Shown in pieces: positions 33,842-41,052 of a stretch of 64,000 nt of DNA. Location of the stretch: positions 153,817 through 217,816 of the forward strand of contig NZ_BOVL01000056.1 of the NCBI RefSeq assembly GCF_019972155.1, in the 5' to 3' direction. The notes below the pieces were generated by a model. It saw only the letters and a program-made list of their open reading frames with translations. It was not told the DNA's origin and made no database searches. Source of the stretch: Bradyrhizobium sp. RD5-C2. Lineage in GTDB: Bacteria; Pseudomonadota; Alphaproteobacteria; Rhizobiales; Xanthobacteraceae. The position numbers and the translations under genes are program-made. Every line of letters begins with the position of its first letter. Within the stretch, counting starts at the first letter, position 1.

Positions 33842-34105
33842 ATGGGCGTTATTTGGACGATTATTATTGGTTTTATTGTCGGAGTGATCGCCAAGTTCAT
33901 CATGCCTGGCGACAAGTCGGAGCCCAAGGGCTTCATTCTCACGGCCGTCCTTGGAATTGTCGGCGCTTTCGTCGCGACCTACCTTGGCCAGGCCGTTGGA
34001 TGGTACGCACCCGGGGAGAGCACAGGCTTCATCGGTGCCGTTGTCGGCTCAATCATTCTGCTGTTTCTCTACGGCCTCGTGATGGGCCGCCAAGGGCGCG
34101 CTTGA
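33842..34105 (+). CDS. GlsB/YeaQ/YmgE family stress membrane protein
   Basis: 87-aa integral membrane protein with three hydrophobic helices: VIWTIIIGFIVGVIAKFIMPG, FILTAVLGIVGAFVATYLG and GFIGAVVGSIILLFLYGLVMG. The GDKSEPKG loop between helices 1 and 2 and its overall spacing match the GlsB/transglycosylase-associated family, small proteins tied to general stress response. A FixK-type box lies upstream. The ATG has AAATCCA before it and no strong ribosome binding site. Confidence 0.88.
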   Translation: MGVIWTIIIGFIVGVIAKFIMPGDKSEPKGFILTAVLGIVGAFVATYLGQAVGWYAPGESTGFIGAVVGSIILLFLYGLVMGRQGRA

Positions 34106-34164
34106 TTGATTGACCATCGGCGGTCGTCGCTACAGGCCGGCGATGATTGCCTTGCGGTTGGCCA

Positions 34165-35070
34165 CTACCCTTCGGAAGGATCGCGAAACTCGCCGATCTT
34201 GCGTACGGCGACGTCGATCGACATCCCCAGATAGTCTTTCGCATCGCCAAACCATGAACCAGCCAGCGGGATCGCCTGGCCTGGATAGCGCGCAATCGCC
34301 ACCGGGATCAGATCAAATCCGGCACTGATGCTGTTGGTCGGGTCATAATCCAGCCAACCGGCACCGGGAAGAAACACCTGCAGCCACGCATGCGTTGCGC
34401 CGGACCCGGTCATGCCAACGGCGCCACCGTCCACGGTTGCGTCATAAAGGTAGCCGCTGACGAAGCGCGCCGCAAACCCGAGCCGGCGCAAGGTCTCGAT
34501 CATCAGCCAGGCAAAGTCCCGGCAGGTGCCGGACCTTGTGCGGAGAGTATCGCCTGGCGATTGCGTCCCCTCGGCATCCCTCGCGCAGTAGCGGAAAGAG
34601 TCGCGAAACGAGCCGAGCAGGCGCTGCAAAACATCGGTTGTTCGATCCTGGTCACCCGCGACGAAGCTCTTCGTCCATGTTGACACGCTGCCGTCGGGAT
34701 CGTCCGCGTGAGGCCGCAGATAACCGGCGAGATCGGTCCACTCATCCGGGGTGTACTGTACCGGCACCTCGTCGGCCCGAGACTCGAGCGGAAACGCCTC
34801 AATCCCCTTCACCCCGAAATAGACTCCGCGAACCTTGAACGCGATTTTGAGTTCACTGGATCGCTCGCTGAAGTCCATCACCGTTATGGCGTTGGTCCGG
34901 GGGTCGGTAACCCAGCGGATCGTTGACGGCACGCTGGTCTTTACCGACCAGCTCAGCAGCCGCGCGGAGGCGCCGCGCCGCGGCAGGAACATGGCTCGAT
35001 GGGTTCCGAAGGTGACAGGCGCTGCGTATCGGTAGGTGGTGGTATGGCTTATTTCGCCGAGCATCGCCAT
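34165..35070 (-). CDS. transglutaminase family protein
   Basis: 301 aa from the ATG (MAMLGEIS) that has CGGGAGAACGTTCGT upstream; a start 10 codons earlier has no such site. An N-terminal beta-rich domain (about residues 1-95, HTTTYRYAAPVTFGTHRAM) is followed by a transglutaminase core with catalytic Cys in RSGTCRDFAWLM, His in GATHAWLQVF and Asp in WLDYDPTNS. No signal peptide, so presumably cytoplasmic. Proteins with this domain order include proteases and cross-linking enzymes; the reaction cannot be stated. A FixK-type box lies 120 nt upstream of its start. Confidence 0.9.
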   Translation of the reverse strand: MAMLGEISHTTTYRYAAPVTFGTHRAMFLPRRGASARLLSWSVKTSVPSTIRWVTDPRTNAITVMDFSERSSELKIAFKVRGVYFGVKGIEAFPLESRADEVPVQYTPDEWTDLAGYLRPHADDPDGSVSTWTKSFVAGDQDRTTDVLQRLLGSFRDSFRYCARDAEGTQSPGDTLRTRSGTCRDFAWLMIETLRRLGFAARFVSGYLYDATVDGGAVGMTGSGATHAWLQVFLPGAGWLDYDPTNSISAGFDLIPVAIARYPGQAIPLAGSWFGDAKDYLGMSIDVAVRKIGEFRDPSEG

Positions 35071-35422
35071 ACGAACGTTCTCCCGGTTGGACTGCCGCAT
35101 CGAGGAAGAACAAAGATCGGGTTAGCGCGTAGCCGAAGTAGTGAAACGCGCCGCCTACCGAACTTCATGCAGACGAAAGGAAGTTGATCTTGATCTAGGT
35201 CAACATCCCTGTGCTGCGAATGATGCGCAGTCGCAGCAAACCAATCGCGCCGATCGATGTCGCGCGACCGGTTCGCCGGTTCATGCTGTCATCAAAAAAA
35301 GATCGGCAGTGCGAATAATGTTCACGCCTTGCGCCGCCAAGGCCGCACCACATCTGCGCACCGCAATTCTTGGGTGAGGTTTGGCTCCCAAACCGCCCAG
35401 TTGCGAATTGTGGAGATGGACT
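35071..35422. other. divergent promoter region between transglutaminase and SPFH genes
   Basis: Besides the FixK-type box at 35190-35203, the region holds CGATCGATGTCGCGCGACCGGTTCGCCGG-like GC-rich sequence without a clear hairpin and no open reading frame with coding character. Confidence 0.5.
35190..35203. promoter_or_regulatory. FixK/FNR-type box TTGATCTAGGTCAA
   Basis: Perfect TTGA-N6-TCAA. It follows a nearby TTGATC repeat (35184-35189). Located 120 nt upstream of the transglutaminase ATG and 220 nt upstream of the SPFH gene. FixK/CRP control is inferred from matching the consensus. Confidence 0.7.
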
Positions 35423-37432
35423 ATGGACTTCCTCGGTTTTCTTAATGGTTCAGGTTTGACTCAGCCTGCCATTTGGATCGCTGCAGCGGTCGCATGTGTG
35501 ATCCTGCTGCGCATATCGAACGTATTTCGCTACATTCCCAACAACCAGGTCGGCATCGTCGAGAAGATGTGGGCGATGAGGGGCTCGATCGAGAACGGCT
35601 TCATCGCGCTGAACGGTGAGGCCGGCTACGAGCCGGAGGTGCTGCGCGGCGGCCTGCATGTGATGTTTCCCTTCATGTACCGGATCCACCGTTCGGACCT
35701 CGTGACCGTCGGCCAGGGCAAGATCGCCTATGTGTTCGCGCGCGACGGCGCGGTGCTGGAGCCTTCGCAGGTGCTCGGCGCCAACGACACCGAAGACAAG
35801 TCGGACTTCCAGGACGCGCGCCGCTTCCTGATCGGCGGCGGCCAAAAGGGTCCGCAGCGCAAGATCCTGCGCGAAGGCACCTATGCGATCAACACGACGC
35901 AGTTCGCCGTCATCACCGACGAGCGCGTTTATGGTCATGCGCTCAGCGAGCGGGAACGCGGCGTGCTCGAGAGCATGCAGCTCACGATCACCGAACGCTG
36001 GGGTTTTGCGCCGGTCGTGCTGGCGGCCGATCATGATCTGGTCGGCATCGTCACCGTGCATGACGGCCCGTCGCTGCCCCCGGGCGAGATCATCGCGCCC
36101 GAAGTCGGCATCGAGCTGCGCGACGCGGCGACCTTCCACAACAATTTCCAGGAGCCCGAGAAATTCCTGAGCGCCGGCGGCTATCGCGGCCGCCAGCTCC
36201 AGGTCATCGTCGAGGGCACCTGGTACATCAACCGCCTGTTCGCGACCGTCGAGGCGGTGCCGAAGACGGTGATCCCGGTCGGCAATGTCGGCGTCGTCAT
36301 CTTCTATACCGGCCCGCGCACCGACGACGTTTCCGGCGAGCAGTATCGCCACGGCGAGCTGGTGCTGAACGGTAGCCGCGGCGTCTGGAAGGACCCGCTG
36401 TTGCCGGGCAAGTACGCGTTCAACACCTATGCCGGCAAGATCGAGGTGATCCCGACCGTCAACTTCATCCTGAAATGGATGCGCGGCGAGGTCGGATCGA
36501 TGAAGCTCGACGAGAACCTGTCGGAAATCTCGCTGATCACCAAGGACGCGTTCGAGCCGACGCTGCCGCTCTCGGTGGTGATGCATATCGACTACAAGAA
36601 GGCACCGATGATCATCCAGCGCTTCGGCGACGTGAAGAAACTGGTCGAGCAGACGCTCGACCCGATGGTCAGCGCGTTCTTCAAGAACATCGCGCAGAAG
36701 ATGACGCTGATCGAGCTGTTGCAGAACCGCGCCGCGATCCAGGAGGAAGCGGCCCACGACATGAAGGCGAGGTTCGAGAGCTATTCGCTCGATCTTCAGG
36801 AGGTGTTGATCGGCACGCCGCGCGCGGCCCCTGGTGACCACACCATCGAGAACATCCTGATCCAGCTCCGCTCGCGCCAGATCGCGCGCGAGCAGATCGA
36901 GACCTATCAGGAGCAGGAGAAGGCCGCGGTGCAGGAGCGCGCGCTGAACGAAGCCAAGGCGACGGCGGCGGCGCAGACGGCGCTGACGCAGTCGCTGATC
37001 CAGGTCAAGGTCAACGAGAACGAGGGCGCCGCTGCCTTGGCCCGTGCGCAGAAGGACGCCGAGACGAGGAAGGTGACCGCAGCCGCGGTCGGCGAGCAGT
37101 CGCGGCTGGAAGGCCAGGGCGAGGCCGACCGGGTGCTCGCGGTCGGTACCGCCAACGCGCAGGCGACCAAGCTGTCGGTCGATGCCTATGGCGGGCCGGA
37201 GTATCGCCTGGCCGAGCAGAACTTCGCGAAGTTCGCCGATGCGCTGACACGGATCAACCAGCCGCTGGTGCCGCAATTCCTGATGTCGGGCGGGCAGGGG
37301 CAAGAGAGCAGCAATGCGGGCCTGATCCCGACCGCGATGCTGAGCTCGATGTTCGGGCAGATGATGCCCGGCGCATTGGAGAAGTTGAAGGACGAGGCAC
37401 CGAAGACCGCGCGCCGGACCAACGGTCAGTGA
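35423..37432 (+). CDS. large SPFH (flotillin/band-7-like) membrane protein
   Basis: 669 aa. One N-terminal transmembrane helix (PAIWIAAAVACVILLRISNVF) is followed by a long domain containing an SPFH-like pattern: VGIVEKMW..., REGTYAINTTQFAVITDERVYG, PGKYAFNTYAGKIEVIPTVNFILKWM, LPLSVVMHIDYKKAPMIIQRFG (the stretch from about residue 200 to 480). The rest is a Glu/Ala-rich coiled coil (QIETYQEQEKAAVQERALNEAKATAAAQ) that ends near YGGPEYRLAEQNFAKFADALTRI. It probably oligomerises at the membrane to form a scaffold. The ATG is preceded by TGTGGAGATGGACT. It is the end gene of the FixK-linked group. Confidence 0.88.
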   Translation: MDFLGFLNGSGLTQPAIWIAAAVACVILLRISNVFRYIPNNQVGIVEKMWAMRGSIENGFIALNGEAGYEPEVLRGGLHVMFPFMYRIHRSDLVTVGQGKIAYVFARDGAVLEPSQVLGANDTEDKSDFQDARRFLIGGGQKGPQRKILREGTYAINTTQFAVITDERVYGHALSERERGVLESMQLTITERWGFAPVVLAADHDLVGIVTVHDGPSLPPGEIIAPEVGIELRDAATFHNNFQEPEKFLSAGGYRGRQLQVIVEGTWYINRLFATVEAVPKTVIPVGNVGVVIFYTGPRTDDVSGEQYRHGELVLNGSRGVWKDPLLPGKYAFNTYAGKIEVIPTVNFILKWMRGEVGSMKLDENLSEISLITKDAFEPTLPLSVVMHIDYKKAPMIIQRFGDVKKLVEQTLDPMVSAFFKNIAQKMTLIELLQNRAAIQEEAAHDMKARFESYSLDLQEVLIGTPRAAPGDHTIENILIQLRSRQIAREQIETYQEQEKAAVQERALNEAKATAAAQTALTQSLIQVKVNENEGAAALARAQKDAETRKVTAAAVGEQSRLEGQGEADRVLAVGTANAQATKLSVDAYGGPEYRLAEQNFAKFADALTRINQPLVPQFLMSGGQGQESSNAGLIPTAMLSSMFGQMMPGALEKLKDEAPKTARRTNGQ

Positions 37433-37752
37433 GGCGACGATACTCAGGCGAAGTCGAATAGCAGACAAGCGCGCTCCCTCTCCCGTTTGCGGGGGAGGGG
37501 CATTTGCATGAATTCGGAATATTAGAAATATATCGGTGATTTGCCCGACGTGTCAAGTTGCCCGGTGGTACGGCGGCGGCCGTCGGCTACTTTGCATGGG
37601 GTTGTTTTCGATATTTTGGCGGCGCGCAGCGGGGCGGCCCCCGGGGTAGGGGCTCGCTCCCCGAGCCACGTTGTGGAGAAAGCCGATCAAGCTGCCTGCG
37701 TGCTGCGGCTAACCGACCGATGATCTGCGGCCCAAAGATCGCGCCGCCGATC
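37433..37752. other. intergenic region with GC stem-loop
   Basis: CCCTCTCCCG and CGGGGGAGGG (37476-37498) form a stem-loop of the type often found 3' of Bradyrhizobium genes, here after the SPFH stop. The remaining bases up to the convergent binding-protein gene contain no recognisable gene. Confidence 0.6.
37476..37498 (+). terminator. stem-loop after the SPFH gene
   Basis: Arms CCCTCTCCCG and CGGGGGAGGG pair almost perfectly (with one G-T) around a TTTG loop; there is no T-run. The sequence resembles common dispersed terminator-like elements. Confidence 0.55.
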
Positions 37753-39363
37753 CTATTCCGTCTTGTCGACGTTCCAGAACACCGGCGGCGCCGGGCCTTC
37801 CAGCACGCCGGTCAGCGATTTGCGCCAGGCGCTCGGCAAGCGGAACTGGCCGAGCGGGACATAGATCACCTGGTCATAGGCCTGCTTCTGGATCTCCACC
37901 GCGAATTTCTTCTGGTCCTCAGCGGAAGTGGCGCGCGCGTAGGCGTCGCGCATCTGCTCGAGCTTGGCGTCCTCGGGCCAGCCGAACCAGGCCCGCTTGC
38001 CATTCGCGGCGATCTGGTTGTTGACGATCGGGTTCATCACCTCGGTCGCGCCCGTGAAGGTGAAGAACAGGTTCCAGCCGCCTTCCTTGGGCGGCTTCTG
38101 GCTGGCGCGGCGGCTCACCACGGTCTGCCAGTCGGTCACCTGCGCGTCGACGTTGAAGCCGGCCGCGCGCAACAGCTGCGCCGCGACGGTCGGCGGCCCC
38201 TTCAGCGTCTGCACGTCGCCGGGGATCATGATCACGACCGGCGTGCCGTCATAGCCGGAGGCGGCCAGCGCCTTCTTGGCCTCGGCCATGCCGTTGCCCT
38301 TGATCAGCGTCTCGGCGCCGGCGTCGCTGGCGAGCGGCGTGTCGCAGGCGAAATAGGAGCCGCAGATCTCGTAATATTTTGCGTTGCCGACGGTGGCGTC
38401 GAGCACGTCCTTCTGGTTCATCGCCAGGAATGCCGCGCGGCGGATTTTGGGATTGTCGAATGGCGGGTGCAGGAAGTTCATCCGGCCCTCGATCTGGAAG
38501 CCGAACTTGTTCAGCACGGCCACGGTGAGATCGGAATTGGCCTCGAGCACCGGCACCAGGTCGATCGACGGCTGTTCCAGGAAATCGATGTCGCCGGATT
38601 GCAGCGCGTTGATCGCGGTCTGCGCATCCGGCATCGTGATCCATTCGACGCGATCGACCTTTGCGACCTTGCCCCCCGACAGCCAATCCGGCTTTTCCTT
38701 GCGCGGCAGGTAGTCGGCGTTGCGCTCGTAGACCGCCTTCACGCCCGGCTGGAATTCCGCGGCGACGAACTTGAACGGCCCGCTGCCGATCTGCTCGGCG
38801 ATCTGCTTGCCGGCTGGCGTTTCCGCGAGCCGCTTCGGCATCATGAAGGCGACATAGGACGAGGGCTTTGCCAGCGACTCCAGCACCAGGCCGTAGGGCT
38901 CCTTGAGCTTGAGCACGATCGTCTTCGGCCCGCCGGCTTCGAGGGAGGCGGTGAATTCGGCGAGCTTCTGCGCCATACCGTCAACGACGGTCCAGCGCTT
39001 CAGCGAGGCGATGCAGTCCTCCGCCGTGACCGGCGCGCCGTCATGCCATTTCAGGCCGTCGCGCAGCGTGAAGGTGTAGGTGAGCTTGTCGTCCGAGATC
39101 GTCCAGTCCGCCATCTGCGGCCGGACCTTGAAGCTTGAATCGATGCCGAGCAGCGTGTCGTAGACCATGTAGCCGTGGTCGCGGGTGATGTAGGCGGTGG
39201 TGAAACCGGGATCGATGATGCGCAGGTCCGAATGCATCACCGCCGAAATGGTCTTGCCCTTGCCGGCGGCGATGGCTCTCGATGAGAGGATAGCCGGGGC
39301 CGCGATCGCCGGCGGCACGCTGGCCGCAAGCTTGAGGAGCGTTCTGCGCGAAACATCGACCAT
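37753..39363 (-). CDS. ABC transporter substrate-binding protein, family 5, Tat-exported
   Basis: 536 aa beginning MVDVSRRTLLKLAASVPPA, a twin-arginine signal (SRRTLLK) instead of the Sec signal used by its paralogue at 3011-4630. The mature protein shows the same landmarks: KTISAVMHSDLRIIDPG, DGLKWHDGAPVTAEDC, KLKEPYGLVLESLAKPSS, NPKIRRAAFLAMNQKDVLD. It is divergent from the molybdenum hydroxylase operon, with 332 nt between start codons, so the two may be co-regulated and the ligand may be a substrate of that enzyme. No permease genes are nearby. Confidence 0.92.
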   Translation of the reverse strand: MVDVSRRTLLKLAASVPPAIAAPAILSSRAIAAGKGKTISAVMHSDLRIIDPGFTTAYITRDHGYMVYDTLLGIDSSFKVRPQMADWTISDDKLTYTFTLRDGLKWHDGAPVTAEDCIASLKRWTVVDGMAQKLAEFTASLEAGGPKTIVLKLKEPYGLVLESLAKPSSYVAFMMPKRLAETPAGKQIAEQIGSGPFKFVAAEFQPGVKAVYERNADYLPRKEKPDWLSGGKVAKVDRVEWITMPDAQTAINALQSGDIDFLEQPSIDLVPVLEANSDLTVAVLNKFGFQIEGRMNFLHPPFDNPKIRRAAFLAMNQKDVLDATVGNAKYYEICGSYFACDTPLASDAGAETLIKGNGMAEAKKALAASGYDGTPVVIMIPGDVQTLKGPPTVAAQLLRAAGFNVDAQVTDWQTVVSRRASQKPPKEGGWNLFFTFTGATEVMNPIVNNQIAANGKRAWFGWPEDAKLEQMRDAYARATSAEDQKKFAVEIQKQAYDQVIYVPLGQFRLPSAWRKSLTGVLEGPAPPVFWNVDKTE

Positions 39364-39695
39364 TCGCTGTCCCCCAATTTTGTCGTTGCGCCGGCGCGTA
39401 GGCCGCAGCGGCCCGCATGCTTCACCAATCCGTGACGCAAAGCAAGCAAGGGCCATGCCGTCAATCTCAGGGTTTCGGCGGCGGGTTCGCGTGGACCGTG
39501 ACGTGAACGTTCGATGACCATGGCAGGCGCCGCGCAAGCGCGCATCCTGCATAGGAGCCTGCGCTTCCTGCCGCACCTCACAGGCTGTTCGGACCCCGAT
39601 CCGCCGTGTAGGCTTGTGGTCTGCCGGCCAGCAATAAGGCCATATCCCGCACATCCTAAGGGAACAAGCAGCCGAGGGAGACCAGAAGAACAGCC
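39364..39695. other. divergent promoter region, binding protein / molybdenum hydroxylase operon
   Basis: 332 nt without an open frame of coding character. No palindrome of useful length and no FixK-type box were seen; GAGGGAGACCAG near 39675 is the ribosome binding region of the first hydroxylase gene. Confidence 0.5.
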
Positions 39696-40565
39696 ATGAC
39701 CGATATCCGATACGTAGCACCGCGCACGCTTGATGAAGCGATTGGCGCATTTGCTGCCGCCGGGAGTGCCGCCCGCATTATGGCAGGGGGTACCGACTTA
39801 TTGGTGCAAATGCGCTCCGGCCTGGTGCGGCCGGGATTGATCGTCGACATCAAGAAGATCGGCGAGATGACTGAGATCACCGAGGCCGCCGATGGCGGCT
39901 TCCGCGTCGGCGCTGCCGTCTCCGGCATGGAGCTCGCCGATCACGCGCGCTTCGGCAAGGTATGGCCCGGCGTGCTCGAGGCCGTGAACCTGATCGGCTC
40001 CAAGCAGGTGCAGGGCCGCGCCTCCGCCGGCGGCAATCTCTGCAACGGCTCGCCGGCCGGCGACAGCGTGCCGGCGATGATCGCGGCAGGCGCGGTCGTC
40101 ACCGTGCAGGGCCCGAACGGCCGCCGCGAGCTCAAGGTCGAGGACGTGCCGGCCGGACCGGGCCGCACCAACCTCAAGCCCGGCGAGATCCTCGTCGGCT
40201 TCACCTTGCCGCCGCGGCCCGCGGGCTCGAGCGATGCGTACCTGCGGATGATCCCGCGCACCGAGATGGACATCGCGGTGGTCGGCATCGGCGTCAGCCT
40301 GACTCTGAAGGATGGCGTCTGCACCTCGGCTCGCGTCGGCCTCGGTGCGGTGGCGCCGACCGTGCTGCTGGTCGCGCCGGCTGCGCAAGCGTTGATCGGC
40401 TCGAAGCTTGACGACGCCGCGCTAGAGGCCGCTGCTGCGGCATGCCGCGCCGCCTGCCGTCCGATCGACGACAAGCGCGGCACCATTGCCTACAGGATAA
40501 AAACCGCCGGCGTGCTGCTCAAGCGCACCGCCGCGATCGCCGCCCAGCGTGCGGGAGGACACTAG
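39696..40565 (+). CDS. molybdenum hydroxylase, FAD-binding subunit (CoxM-type)
   Basis: 289 aa, the medium subunit of xanthine-dehydrogenase-family enzymes. FAD contacts are AGGTDLLVQMRSG (residues about 30-42) and ASAGGNLCNGSPAGDSVP (about 110-127), the two characteristic motifs. It passes electrons from the [2Fe-2S] subunit to an acceptor. First gene of an M-S-L type operon; the next gene starts 5 nt after its stop. A purine-rich AGGGAGACC precedes the ATG. Confidence 0.94.
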   Translation: MTDIRYVAPRTLDEAIGAFAAAGSAARIMAGGTDLLVQMRSGLVRPGLIVDIKKIGEMTEITEAADGGFRVGAAVSGMELADHARFGKVWPGVLEAVNLIGSKQVQGRASAGGNLCNGSPAGDSVPAMIAAGAVVTVQGPNGRRELKVEDVPAGPGRTNLKPGEILVGFTLPPRPAGSSDAYLRMIPRTEMDIAVVGIGVSLTLKDGVCTSARVGLGAVAPTVLLVAPAAQALIGSKLDDAALEAAAAACRAACRPIDDKRGTIAYRIKTAGVLLKRTAAIAAQRAGGH

Positions 40566-40569
40566 CACC

Positions 40570-41052
40570 ATGCCGAAACTGCACGTCACCACCTCCGTCA
40601 ACGGCGAGCCGGTCGAATTCCTGTGTGAGCCGTATGAGACCATGCTCGACGCCTTGCGCGGGCAATTGGGGCTCACCGGCTCCAAGGAAGGCTGCGCCTC
40701 CGGCGATTGCGGCGCCTGTTCGATCACGCTCGATGGCCGGCTGGTCTGCTCCTGCCTGATGCTCGCGGCCGAGGCCGAAGGCCATGAGATCCGGACCATC
40801 GAGGGCATGGCCAAGGGCGGCGAGCTGCATCCCTTGCAGCAGAAATTCCTCGAGCACGCCGCGCTCCAGTGCGGCATCTGCACCTCGGGCATGCTGGTGG
40901 CCTCCGAGGCGCTGCTCGCGAAGAACTCAAATCCCACCGAAGAGGAAGTCCGCTTCTGGCTCGCCGGCAATCTCTGCCGGTGCACCGGTTACGACAAGAT
41001 CGTCCGCGCGGTGATGGAGACCGCGGTTGAAATGCGGGAGATGCGGCCATGA
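40570..41052 (+). CDS. molybdenum hydroxylase, [2Fe-2S] subunit (CoxS-type)
   Basis: 160 aa with two [2Fe-2S] clusters. The plant-ferredoxin-type cluster ligands are CASGDCGACS and a later C (LVCSC); the second cluster lies in CGICTSGM (residue about 103) and CRCTG (about 137). The ATG at MPKLHVTT is preceded by GGAGGACACTAGCACC. Its stop codon overlaps the start of the large subunit (ATGA), indicating translational coupling. Confidence 0.95.
   Translation: MPKLHVTTSVNGEPVEFLCEPYETMLDALRGQLGLTGSKEGCASGDCGACSITLDGRLVCSCLMLAAEAEGHEIRTIEGMAKGGELHPLQQKFLEHAALQCGICTSGMLVASEALLAKNSNPTEEEVRFWLAGNLCRCTGYDKIVRAVMETAVEMREMRP

Noticed and set aside
35450..37468. 672-codon open frame on the minus strand
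   Set aside because: Lies opposite the SPFH gene and is Leu/Arg/His-rich; no motif.
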